A program made the translations under genes and the position numbers. From positions 1 through 7,854 of the forward strand of contig JAYVOF010000242.1 in the NCBI GenBank assembly GCA_043758105.1: a DNA stretch of 7,854 nucleotides, read 5' to 3'. A model generated the notes under the pieces. That model was not told the DNA's origin, did not search any database, and saw only the letters and a list, made by a program, of their open reading frames with translations. This document shows, piece by piece, positions 1 through 6,527 of the stretch (positions within the stretch are counted from its first letter, which is position 1; the number at the start of each line of letters is the position of its first letter). This DNA comes from JANPPS01 sp043758105 (lineage in GTDB: Bacteria > Pseudomonadota > Alphaproteobacteria > Acetobacterales > Acetobacteraceae).

Positions 1-63
1 TTGCGCCATCCGCCACACCATTGGCGCGCGTCAGACGGCGGATGGCGCAAGCGCTTATCCGCC
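1..63. repeat. Structured inverted-repeat element with two competing hairpins
   Basis: A perfect 14-bp inverted repeat is visible: positions 1-14 (ttgcgccatccgcc) pair with 37-50 across a 22-nt loop. The heptamer atccgcc occurs at 8-14 and again at 57-63. The arm ggcggat at 37-43 can therefore pair with either copy, giving two mutually exclusive hairpins. The second one (37-63) continues inward through gcgc/gcgc pairing with a small bulge. The element lies just past the stop codon of the minus-strand lyase gene, so it could help end that transcript or protect its 3' end, but no T-run follows. The composition (ggcggat...atccgccctacg) looks to me like a dispersed intergenic repeat of proteobacteria; that is an impression, not a search result. 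It may continue beyond the left edge. Confidence 0.6.
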
Positions 64-85
64 CTACGGATTTCGGTCAGTGGGC

Positions 86-1018
86 TCAGCGTTGCGGCAT
101 CCCTTGCGGCACGATGGTTTTCACGATGCCGGCGTCTAGCGTCTCATACGCGGCATAGTCGATCGTGGCATACAGCTCGTACCGCGTTTGCATCCGGTCG
201 ATCTGGTGCTGCGCGCCGCCGTCGCGAGCGATGGCGGCATAGAGCGTCTCTTGCGCCTTGTTCGCGACACGGAGGCTGCTGACGGGCCAGATCACGACGG
301 CGTAGCCCATCTCGGCGAACTCGGCGGCGGTGAAGAACGGGGTCTGCCCGAACTCGGTCATATTGGCGAGCAACGGGATTCCGGGCATGCGGCGGGCGAA
401 TTCGCGCAGCATGTCGGCGTTGTGCATCGCCTCCGGAAAGATCGCGTCGGCGCCCGCCTCCACATAGAGCTTGGCGCGGGCGACGGCGCCGTCCATGCCC
501 TCGCTGGCCGCGGCGTCGGTGCGGGCCATGAGATACAGATGGCGGCGGGCCTTCGCCGCGGCGGCGACCTTGGCCGCCATGTCATGCGCGTCCGCGAGCT
601 TCTTGTCGTTCAGATGGCCGCATTTCTTGGGCAGTATCTGGTCCTCGATATGCACGCCGGCCGCGCCCGCATCCTCGAACGCGCGGACCATGTTCATGAC
701 GTTCAGCGCCTCGCCATACCCGGTGTCCCCATCGACCAGCACTGGCAACTGACTGGCGCGCGTTACTTGCCGGATGAAGAAGCACACGTCTTCGATCGTG
801 ATGATGCCCAAATCCGGCAGGCCCATGCTGGCGGACATCGCGGCACCGGACAGATACGCCGCGCCGAACCCGGCCGCCTTCGCCTGCAGCGCCGCCTGAC
901 CGTTATGGGTGCCGGGCATCTGCACGATGCTCCGGTTGGCTTGTGCCGCGCCGATCATGGCGCGCAGCCGGTCACCAGCGAGTCCGGTCGGCAGGTCGGC
1001 GGCGACGAGGTAGGTCAT
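86..1018 (-). CDS. prpB: Methylisocitrate lyase (PrpB-like, isocitrate lyase/PEP mutase superfamily)
   Basis: The 310-residue protein belongs to the isocitrate lyase/PEP mutase superfamily. PrpB cleaves 2-methylisocitrate to pyruvate and succinate in the cytoplasm, the last step of the methylcitrate cycle for propionyl-CoA. Visible signatures in family order are YLSGAAMS (55-62), the Mg-binding DGDTGYGE (96-103), HIEDQ (123-127), the catalytic-loop KKCGH with Cys133 (131-135), MARTDA (164-169), NMTEFG (219-224) and a PrpB-like MQTRYELYATIDY stretch (276-288). From memory, E. coli PrpB has DAD and KRCGH at the two active-site positions; here they are DGD and KKCGH. The ATG at 1018 is supported by GGAG seven bases upstream and by N-terminal alignment (GDRLRAMI). 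The gene is divergent from the cox operon, and no prpC or prpD is visible. Related lyases, such as 2,3-dimethylmalate lyase or oxaloacetate decarboxylase types, are alternatives for the exact substrate. Confidence 0.85.
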   Translation of the reverse strand: MTYLVAADLPTGLAGDRLRAMIGAAQANRSIVQMPGTHNGQAALQAKAAGFGAAYLSGAAMSASMGLPDLGIITIEDVCFFIRQVTRASQLPVLVDGDTGYGEALNVMNMVRAFEDAGAAGVHIEDQILPKKCGHLNDKKLADAHDMAAKVAAAAKARRHLYLMARTDAAASEGMDGAVARAKLYVEAGADAIFPEAMHNADMLREFARRMPGIPLLANMTEFGQTPFFTAAEFAEMGYAVVIWPVSSLRVANKAQETLYAAIARDGGAQHQIDRMQTRYELYATIDYAAYETLDAGIVKTIVPQGMPQR

Positions 1019-1140
1019 TCAGGGGCTCCGGAACAGGTGCGGCGGTGCCGTGTTAACAGGTTGGCACCCCCACGTCAGGTAGGGTTGGTTGCGCGACATG
1101 CACCCTGGCTTTAGGGTTCACCGTGCAAGGGAGTGGCAGC
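1019..1140. promoter_or_regulatory. Divergent promoter region between prpB-like gene and cox operon
   Basis: This 122-bp gap separates two divergent genes and must drive both unless transcription reads in from outside. It holds an interrupted inverted repeat, ggtgcc (1044-1049) and ggcacc (1063-1068), enclosing the perfect palindrome TGTTAACA (1051-1058), which looks like an operator. A smaller hairpin, accct/agggt, lies at 1102-1117. On the plus strand AAGGGAG (1127-1133) is a good ribosome-binding site seven bases before the coxG ATG at 1141. On the minus strand GGAG lies seven bases before the lyase ATG. Promoter boxes are weak to the eye (for example CTGACG and TAACAC at 17-bp spacing on the minus strand), so I do not assign transcription starts. 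Regulation by a dimeric factor is an inference. Confidence 0.4.
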
Positions 1141-1788
1141 ATGGATATGACAGGCGAGCGGCGGATCTCCGCCCCGCGACAAAAGGTGTGGGACGCGCTG
1201 AACGACCCCGCCACCCTTCAGGCCTGCATTCCGGGCTGCGAGAGTCTGGAAAAGACCGGCGAACATGATTTGAAGGCGACGGCCGCGGTCAAAATTGGTC
1301 CGATCTCCGCCCGCTTCACTGGTAACGTGACGCTCGGCGACCTCGATCCGCCCAACAGCTACCGGATCAGCGGTGAGGGTCAGGGTGGGGTCGCCGGTTT
1401 TGCCAAGGGCGGCGCTAACGTTCGGCTAACCGATGACGAGGCCGGCACGCTGCTATCCTACGACGTAAAGGCGCAGGTCGGCGGCAAGATCGCCCAGCTC
1501 GGCGCCCGGCTGATCGACGCCACCAGCAAGCAGATGGCGGACATGTTCTTCGACCGGTTTTCCGCCATGGTGGCCGAGCCGGTGGCAGCACCCGTGCCGA
1601 ACGCTGCCGTCACGGACTCGCCGACGCTGCCGCTGCCGCCGCCGCGCCGGGTGCAAGCCCCGGCGGGCATCAGCGTGTTCGACCTGATCCCGTCCGAAAT
1701 GTTTGGATTGCCGATCGTCGCCATCATCGGCATCGTCCTCTATGTGCCGATCTTCATCCTGATCTTCAAAGCCTACGTGTTTGGCTAA
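1141..1788 (+). CDS. coxG: CoxG-type carbon monoxide dehydrogenase accessory protein (SRPBCC, C-terminal membrane segment)
   Basis: The 215-residue protein has a CoxG/SRPBCC-fold domain at about residues 1-146. It opens with MDMTGERRISAP and shows VWDALNDP (17-23), IPGCESLEK (30-38), a glycine-rich GEGQGGVAGFAKGGA (78-92) and QLGARLIDATSKQMA (119-133), all typical of CoxG. A Pro/Ala-rich linker (about 148-175) leads to one hydrophobic helix (about 188-209) ending at a short tail, so the protein is probably tail-anchored in the inner membrane. In carboxidotrophs such as Afipia (Oligotropha) carboxidovorans, CoxG is linked to recruiting CO dehydrogenase to the membrane. I prefer ATG 1141 over GTG 1123 because AAGGGAG sits at ideal spacing before it and homologues start MDMTGE. 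It is the first gene of the operon, and its last 8 bases overlap coxD. Confidence 0.9.
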   Translation: MDMTGERRISAPRQKVWDALNDPATLQACIPGCESLEKTGEHDLKATAAVKIGPISARFTGNVTLGDLDPPNSYRISGEGQGGVAGFAKGGANVRLTDDEAGTLLSYDVKAQVGGKIAQLGARLIDATSKQMADMFFDRFSAMVAEPVAAPVPNAAVTDSPTLPLPPPRRVQAPAGISVFDLIPSEMFGLPIVAIIGIVLYVPIFILIFKAYVFG

Positions 1789-2683
1789 CCCGCTCCCGGC
1801 GACGGTTGCCGACACGGCGGCATTGCTGGCGGCGGGCGGCTATATCGCCGACCCGGAGCTGGCGACCACGGTCCATTTGGCGCTGGCGATGCGGCGTCCC
1901 TTGTTCCTCGAGGGGGAGCCCGGCACCGGCAAGACCGAGATCGCCAAGGTGCTGGCGCAAGGCCTCGGCCGCCGGCTGGTGCGGCTGCAATGCTATGACG
2001 GCATGGATTTATCCGCCGCCGCGTATGAATGGGATCACGCCAAGCAGCTGATGGCGATCCGGCTCGCAGAGGCCGGGGGTGACCGCAATCAGGAACGGCT
2101 CGCGGAGAGTATTTTCTCGCGTTCGTATCTTCAGGCCCGCCCGTTGCTGTCGGCGATCGACCCGGATTTGCCGCCGGCCGTGCTATTGATCGACGAGCTG
2201 GACCGCGCGGATGAGCCGTTCGAGGCGTTCTTGCTAGAATTGCTGGCCGATTTTCAGATCACCGTGCCAGAGCTCGGCACCATCCGCGCCGCCGTGCCGC
2301 CCGTGGTGATCCTCACCAGCAACCGCACGCGTGAGGTGCATGACGCCATCCGCCGGCGGTGTTTGTATCAATGGGTGGATTACCCGACCTACGCGCGGGA
2401 GCGGGAAATCCTCCGGGTGCGGGCGCCGGGCCTGCCGGAGCGGCTGTCGGCGGAGGTGGTCGGCTTCGTCCAACGGTTGCGCGGGACCGATTTATTCAAG
2501 CTGCCCGGCGTGGCCGAGTCGATCGATTGGGCGGCGGCGTTGCAATATTTGGATCAGACGGAACTGAGCGCTGGGGCCGTCGATGAGACCCTGGGTGTGC
2601 TGCTGAAATACCAGGACGACATCGCCAAGATACGCGGGGCGGAGGCCGCGCGCTTGCTGGCCGAGGTGCAGGCGGCGGCGTGA
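1781..2683 (+). CDS. coxD: CoxD-type MoxR-family AAA+ ATPase
   Basis: The 300-residue cytoplasmic AAA+ ATPase of the MoxR family shows Walker A GEPGTGKT (45-52), Walker B VLLIDELD (134-141), sensor 1 ILTSN (177-181) and a basic DAIRRRC stretch (188-194) with the likely arginine finger. Length and motif order match CoxD. In Afipia carboxidovorans CoxD acts as a chaperone-like ATPase needed to build the [CuSMo] active site of CO dehydrogenase. MoxR ATPases usually work with a von Willebrand A partner, here the next gene coxE. The start is inferred to be TTG 1781, giving MANPLPATV and an 8-bp overlap with coxG. No good Shine-Dalgarno precedes it, so translation is probably coupled to coxG. A TTG at 1823 is a shorter alternative that keeps all motifs. 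Confidence 0.9.
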   Translation: MANPLPATVADTAALLAAGGYIADPELATTVHLALAMRRPLFLEGEPGTGKTEIAKVLAQGLGRRLVRLQCYDGMDLSAAAYEWDHAKQLMAIRLAEAGGDRNQERLAESIFSRSYLQARPLLSAIDPDLPPAVLLIDELDRADEPFEAFLLELLADFQITVPELGTIRAAVPPVVILTSNRTREVHDAIRRRCLYQWVDYPTYAREREILRVRAPGLPERLSAEVVGFVQRLRGTDLFKLPGVAESIDWAAALQYLDQTELSAGAVDETLGVLLKYQDDIAKIRGAEAARLLAEVQAAA

Positions 2684-3855
2684 CCATCGCCGCCAACCTG
2701 GTGCATTTCGCCCGGCTGTTACGCCGCGCTGGGCTGCCGGTCGGTCCGGCCGAGGTGCTGGCGGCGGGGCGTGCCCTGGCATGCATCGACATCGGCGACC
2801 GGAAGCAGATGCGCGCCGCACTGGCCGGCGTCATGGTGCACCGGCACGAGCAGCACGATCTGTTTCTGCAGGCGTTCAACCTATTTTGGCGTGACCCGGC
2901 CGCGACGCAGCAGGCGATGGCCATGGCACTGCTGGATGGCCGCGAGCCGCAGGAGCAGAAGGGGTCGCCGGGTCAGCGGCGGCTGGCGGAGGCACTCGCC
3001 CCTCCCCGGCCGCGTCCGCCGCCGAAGGAGGAACGCCCGCCCGAAATCGACGCGGTCATGACCATGAGCGAGCGCGAGCAGCTGCAGGTCATGGATTTCG
3101 AGCAGATGAGCGCCGAGCAAATCGGCCGCGCTCGCGACGAAATCCGCCGTCTGCGCCTGTCGCTGGATATGCGCCGCACCCGCCGTCTCCGCCCTGACCC
3201 GCACGGCGCGAAGGTCGATCTTGCCGCGACGTTGCGCCGCAGCCTGCGCCGGGGCGGCGAAATTTTCGAACTGTCGCGCAGCGCCCGGGTGGTCCGTCCG
3301 CCACCGTTGGTCGTACTATGCGACATCTCGGGAAGTATGGCCCGTTACGCGCAGATATTGCTGCATTTCCTCCACGCCGTCGCCAATGACCGGGACCGGG
3401 TGACGGTGTTCCTATTCGGCACCCGCCTGTCCAACATCACCCGCCAGCTGCGCCACCGCGATCCGGAGGTCGCGTTCGAAATGGTGGCACAATCCGTGCC
3501 GGACTGGTCGGGCGGCACCCGGATCGGCGAGGTCTTGGCCGAATTCAACCGGCGCTGGGCGCGGCGTGTGCTGGGTCAGGGTGCGGTCGTGCTGCTGGTG
3601 ACCGACGGGCTCGACCGCGATGGGGCGGCGGGCTTGGCCGAGAACATGGACCGGCTGCACCGCTCCTGCCGCCGGCTGATCTGGCTCAATCCGCTGTTGC
3701 GCTGGGACGGGTTCCAACCCAAATCGAGCGGCATCCGGGCCATGCTGCCGCACGTGGACGAATTCCGCACCGTCCACAGCATCGACAGCCTGCGCGACCT
3801 GATCAAGACATTATCCCGCCCCGCGCCGAGGCGGGACGCAAAATGGAGCGCCTGA
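2680..3855 (+). CDS. coxE: CoxE-type von Willebrand factor A domain protein
   Basis: The 391-residue protein is of the CoxE/VWA-containing family. An alpha-helical N-terminal region (1-85) is followed by a charged Pro/Glu/Arg linker (about 87-122) and a basic helical stretch (149-190). The C-terminal VWA domain (about 208-375) has a complete metal-ion-dependent adhesion site: DISGSM (215-220), Thr280 in SGGTRIGE (277-284) and Asp309 in LVTDGLDRD (306-314). CoxE is the usual partner of CoxD and, from work on Afipia carboxidovorans, is associated with copper and sulfur delivery to the CO dehydrogenase active site. Residues 1-390 lack any signal peptide or membrane segment that I can see, so it is probably cytoplasmic. 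The start is GTG 2680 in a GTGA overlap with the coxD stop, and the stop shares one base with the next start. Confidence 0.88.
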   Translation: MTIAANLVHFARLLRRAGLPVGPAEVLAAGRALACIDIGDRKQMRAALAGVMVHRHEQHDLFLQAFNLFWRDPAATQQAMAMALLDGREPQEQKGSPGQRRLAEALAPPRPRPPPKEERPPEIDAVMTMSEREQLQVMDFEQMSAEQIGRARDEIRRLRLSLDMRRTRRLRPDPHGAKVDLAATLRRSLRRGGEIFELSRSARVVRPPPLVVLCDISGSMARYAQILLHFLHAVANDRDRVTVFLFGTRLSNITRQLRHRDPEVAFEMVAQSVPDWSGGTRIGEVLAEFNRRWARRVLGQGAVVLLVTDGLDRDGAAGLAENMDRLHRSCRRLIWLNPLLRWDGFQPKSSGIRAMLPHVDEFRTVHSIDSLRDLIKTLSRPAPRRDAKWSA

Positions 3856-4169
3856 TGAGCGAAGACATCCTGGCCACCGCCGCCGCCTGGGCTGAGGCAG
3901 GGGAGCGTGTGGCGATCGCGACGGTCACCGAAACCTGGGGCAGCTCGCCCCGCCCGGCCGGCAGCCAGCTGGCGGTCACCGCCAGCGGCAAGATGGCCGG
4001 CTCGGTCAGCGGCGGCTGCATTGAGGGCGCGGTGGCGGAAATCGCCCAGCAGACGATGGCCAGCGGCGTGCCACAATGGCTGGATTTCGGCGTCACGAAC
4101 GAGCGCGCTTGGGAAGTTGGCCTCGCCTGCGGCGGCAAGCTCAAGGTGTTCGTGGAACCGCTGGCATGA
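3855..4169 (+). CDS. XdhC/CoxI-family protein, N-terminal domain only
   Basis: The 104-residue protein consists only of the XdhC_CoxI domain. Visible hallmarks are TVTETWGSSPRPAGSQL (23-39), SVSGGCIEG (50-58) with a conserved cysteine, and GLACGGKLKVFVE (89-101) with a second conserved cysteine. XdhC proteins bind molybdenum cofactor, protect it, and help load its sulfurated form into xanthine dehydrogenase-type enzymes. Here the usual two-domain protein is split between this gene and the next. I choose ATG 3855 over ATG 3843 because GGAG at 3845-3848 sits six bases upstream and gives the TGATG junction with coxE; the longer form would add only four residues. The stop overlaps the next start by 4 bases. 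Split XdhC pairs are common next to cox-like genes in alphaproteobacteria (from general knowledge), so this is not a broken gene. Confidence 0.85.
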   Translation: MSEDILATAAAWAEAGERVAIATVTETWGSSPRPAGSQLAVTASGKMAGSVSGGCIEGAVAEIAQQTMASGVPQWLDFGVTNERAWEVGLACGGKLKVFVEPLA

Positions 4170-4840
4170 CCCCTGCCCTGCTCGGGCGATTGATGGCGGC
4201 GCGTGCGGTGGGCACGCCGGTTTCGCTCGCGACGCAGTTGCCGGGCGGAGCGCAGATGCTGCTGCCGGATCCGGGCGCGCCGCCGGCGGTGGCCGACGCC
4301 GCTGCAAAGATGCTGCGCGCCGACCGGTCCGGTACTCTCGAGATCGACGGCACATCATGGTTTATCCAATCCTATAATCCCGCCTACCGCCTCGTGGTCG
4401 TGGGGGCCGTGCATATCGCGCAGGCGCTGGTGCCGATGGCGTCCGAGCTGGGCTACGCCGTGACCGTCGCCGACCCACGCCGGGCCTTCGCATCCGATGA
4501 GCGCTTCCCCGGCGTCACCATCAGCACGGACTGGCCGGATGAGGCGATGGACGCGCTGCGCCCCGACAGCCGCACGGCGGTGGTCACGCTCACCCATGAT
4601 CCCAAGCTCGATGACCCGGCGCTGGACCGCGCGCTGAAATCGGACGCGTTCTATATCGGGGCGCTAGGCTCCCGTAAGACGCATGCGGCCCGGCTGGATC
4701 GATTGCGGGCGCTGGGTCACGACGACGCCGCGTTGGCTCGGATCCAGGGCCCGGTCGGGCTCGATATCGGCGCGGTCACCGCACCCGAAATCGCCCTCTC
4801 GATCTTGGCGCAGATCGTCGCCGTGCGGCGCGCACCGTGA
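4166..4840 (+). CDS. XdhC-family protein, C-terminal Rossmann domain (CoxF-like)
   Basis: The 224-residue protein carries an N-terminal extension (1-70) rich in small residues (VSLATQLPGGAQ, 19-30) and then the XdhC Rossmann domain. Signatures are LVVVGAVHIAQAL (76-88), the acidic strand end VADPR (102-106), TLTHDPKLDD (141-150), GALGSRKTHAARL (165-177) and GLDIGAVTAPEIALSILA (198-215). The family handles molybdenum cofactor for xanthine dehydrogenase-like enzymes, and the CoxF branch acts in CO dehydrogenase active-site assembly. It presumably works with the 104-residue N-domain protein encoded just upstream, as one enzyme in two chains. ATG 4166 makes an ATGA overlap with the upstream stop and has GGAA eight bases before it; an upstream in-frame start near 4076 would run deep into the previous gene and adds no conserved sequence. 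The stop overlaps the next gene (GTGA). Confidence 0.88.
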   Translation: MTPALLGRLMAARAVGTPVSLATQLPGGAQMLLPDPGAPPAVADAAAKMLRADRSGTLEIDGTSWFIQSYNPAYRLVVVGAVHIAQALVPMASELGYAVTVADPRRAFASDERFPGVTISTDWPDEAMDALRPDSRTAVVTLTHDPKLDDPALDRALKSDAFYIGALGSRKTHAARLDRLRALGHDDAALARIQGPVGLDIGAVTAPEIALSILAQIVAVRRAP

Positions 4841-6468
4841 GTTTCGGGCCCATCGGTCTGGTCGATGCCATCGGCGCCGTTCTCGCGCACACCCAACGCT
4901 TACCGGACCAAATCCTGCGCAAGGGCACGGTCCTCACGGAGGAAACCATCGACGCCCTGGTGCGCGCGGGTATCGAGGATGTGATCGCGCTGCGTCTCAC
5001 GCCCGGCGACGTGCCGGAGGACGCGGCGGCGGACCGGCTGGCGGCCGCACTGCTGACGCCCGGCCTGATCGCCACCCGCGCCACGACCGGGCGGGTGAAT
5101 TTGCTGGCGGAAGTGCCGGGTCTGTTGCAGGTGGACGCGGCCGCACTGGACGCGTTCAACCTGATCGACGAGGCGCTGACGGTTGCCACGCTGCCAAATC
5201 ACGCGAGCGTCGGCCTGCGGGAAATGGTGGCCACGATCAAGGTCATCCCGTTCGCGGTGCAGGGCGCCAAGCTGGAGGCGGCGGAGGCGATCAACCTGAG
5301 TCCGCTGCGCCTGATGCCCTATCAGCCGCTGCGCGTCGGCCTGGTGATGACCAGCCTGCCCGGCATGAAGGACAGCATCCTGGCCGGCACGGCGGAGGCG
5401 ACGGCGGCGCGGGTGGTGGGCCTCACGGGCACGCTGCTGCCGCCGATCGAGACCGAGCATACCGAGCCGGCGATTGCCGCCGCGTTGCAGCGTTTGGTGA
5501 TCCAGGGCGCGCAAATCCTGCTGGTGGCAGGTGCCAGCGCGGTGGTGGACCGCCGCGACGTGGGGCCGGCCGGGATCGTCAAGGCCGGGGGTAAGATCCT
5601 CCATTTCGGCATGCCGGTCGATCCGGGCAACTTGATTTGCCTGGGTCAGATCGGGGCGCTGCCGGCGCTGGTGCTGCCGGGGTGCGCGCGCAGCCCGAAG
5701 CTGAACGGCATCGATTGGGTGCTGGCCCGCCTGTTTGCCGGGCTGCCGGTGGATGGGCGGACGCTGGCGGGGATGGGGGTGGGCGGGCTGCTGAAGGATG
5801 GCGGGCGTCCTATGCCCCGGGGCAAGGTCTTGCCCATCTCGGCCGATCGCGCGGCCACGCCGGTCCTGCCGTCTCACCCGCCGGTCGCCGCCGTCGTGCT
5901 GGCGGCCGGCAGCTCGAGCCGGATGGCGCCGCAGCATAAATTGCTGCTGACCGACCGGACCGGCACGGCCATGGTGGCCCGCGTGGTGGACCATGTGCTG
6001 GCCAGTACGGCGCGCCCGGTGATCGTCGTGGTCGGGCATCGCGCCGATGAGGTGCGGGCGGCGCTGCGAGACCGGGATGTGACGTTCGTCTATGCGGCCG
6101 CCTATGCGGACGGCCTTTCCGCCAGCCTGCGCACCGGGATCAATGCCGTGCCGAAGACGGCGTCGGCGGTGCTGGTGTGCTTGGGTGACATGCCGCTCGT
6201 GACGGGGCCGATGATGCAACGGCTGATCGACGCGTATGATCCGGATGAGGGCCGTGCCGTCATCGTGCCCACTTGCCGCGGCAAGATGGGCAACCCGGTG
6301 CTGTGGGACCGCCGTTTCTTCCTGGATATCACGGGTCTGGTGGGCGATATGGGCGCCCGCCCGCTACTGGATCGCCACGCTGAACACGTCGCCCCGGTGG
6401 AGATCGGCGATGACGCCGTGCTGCGCGACTTCGACACGGTGGACAGCCTGGCGGGGTTGCCGGATTAG
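4837..6468 (+). CDS. Molybdopterin-binding / MocA-like nucleotidyltransferase fusion protein
   Basis: The 543-residue protein has two parts. Residues about 1-335 are a molybdopterin-binding, MoeA/MogA-related region: the N-terminal piece contains ILRKGTVLTEE (26-36), and the central alpha/beta part contains LRVGLVMTSLPGMKDS (165-180), ILLVAGASAVVDRRDVGPAG (227-246) and PGNLICLGQIGALPALVLPG (263-282). Residues about 348-541 are a MobA/MocA-type nucleotidyltransferase: AAVVLAAGSSSRM (351-363) with Lys368, the metal-site LGDMPLV (449-455), GNPVLWDRRF (485-494), GDMGARPLL (503-511) and DFDTVDSL (531-538). MocA-type enzymes attach CMP to molybdopterin, giving the MCD cofactor used by xanthine dehydrogenase/CO dehydrogenase enzymes; CTP use here is inferred from context. 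This two-domain architecture is a known family. The gene ends the operon and starts at GTG 4837, in a 4-bp overlap with the XdhC gene. Confidence 0.87.
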   Translation: MSFGPIGLVDAIGAVLAHTQRLPDQILRKGTVLTEETIDALVRAGIEDVIALRLTPGDVPEDAAADRLAAALLTPGLIATRATTGRVNLLAEVPGLLQVDAAALDAFNLIDEALTVATLPNHASVGLREMVATIKVIPFAVQGAKLEAAEAINLSPLRLMPYQPLRVGLVMTSLPGMKDSILAGTAEATAARVVGLTGTLLPPIETEHTEPAIAAALQRLVIQGAQILLVAGASAVVDRRDVGPAGIVKAGGKILHFGMPVDPGNLICLGQIGALPALVLPGCARSPKLNGIDWVLARLFAGLPVDGRTLAGMGVGGLLKDGGRPMPRGKVLPISADRAATPVLPSHPPVAAVVLAAGSSSRMAPQHKLLLTDRTGTAMVARVVDHVLASTARPVIVVVGHRADEVRAALRDRDVTFVYAAAYADGLSASLRTGINAVPKTASAVLVCLGDMPLVTGPMMQRLIDAYDPDEGRAVIVPTCRGKMGNPVLWDRRFFLDITGLVGDMGARPLLDRHAEHVAPVEIGDDAVLRDFDTVDSLAGLPD

Positions 6469-6471
6469 CGC

Positions 6472-6501
6472 GGCTTTCGGATCACCGTAGATCCGAAAGC
6501 C
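6472..6501. terminator. Hairpin between convergent genes, probable bidirectional terminator
   Basis: A perfect 12-bp stem, ggctttcggatc (6472-6483) with its reverse complement (6490-6501), encloses a 6-nt loop (accgta). It begins three bases after the stop of the molybdopterin-binding/MocA gene and lies 26 bases beyond the stop of the convergent PEP-CTERM gene, where a terminator serving both would be expected. No T-run follows on either strand, so it is not a textbook intrinsic terminator; it may rely on Rho or act as a 3'-end stabiliser. Confidence 0.6.
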
Positions 6502-6527
6502 ACAAGCCGTGCAGTGAGCGAAGGGGT

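Noticed and set aside
188..1114. Long plus-strand open frame (about 308 codons) opposite the lyase gene
   Set aside because: It mirrors the minus-strand gene, is rich in His/Arg/Gly typical of antisense frames in GC-rich DNA, and shows no domain signature, while the minus-strand frame has a full set of PrpB motifs.
1123..1140. Upstream GTG 1123 as the coxG start
   Set aside because: It would place the AAGGGAG ribosome-binding site inside the coding region, and the added residues (MQGSGS) do not match the family N-terminus, which starts MDMTGE.
3576..4358. Minus-strand open frame across the coxE/XdhC junction
   Set aside because: It spans three overlapping plus-strand genes and has low-complexity Arg/Ala/Pro composition; chance openness in GC-rich DNA explains it.
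3843..4840. Possibility that the two XdhC genes are one gene broken by a frameshift
   Set aside because: The ATGA overlap, the complete domain in each chain, and the separate N-terminal extension of the second protein match a known split arrangement rather than a mutation.
4900..6219. Long minus-strand open frame (about 439 codons) inside the molybdopterin-binding/MocA gene
   Set aside because: Its translation is dominated by His, Arg and Gln with no recognisable motif; it is a shadow of the plus-strand fusion gene, whose catalytic motifs are intact.
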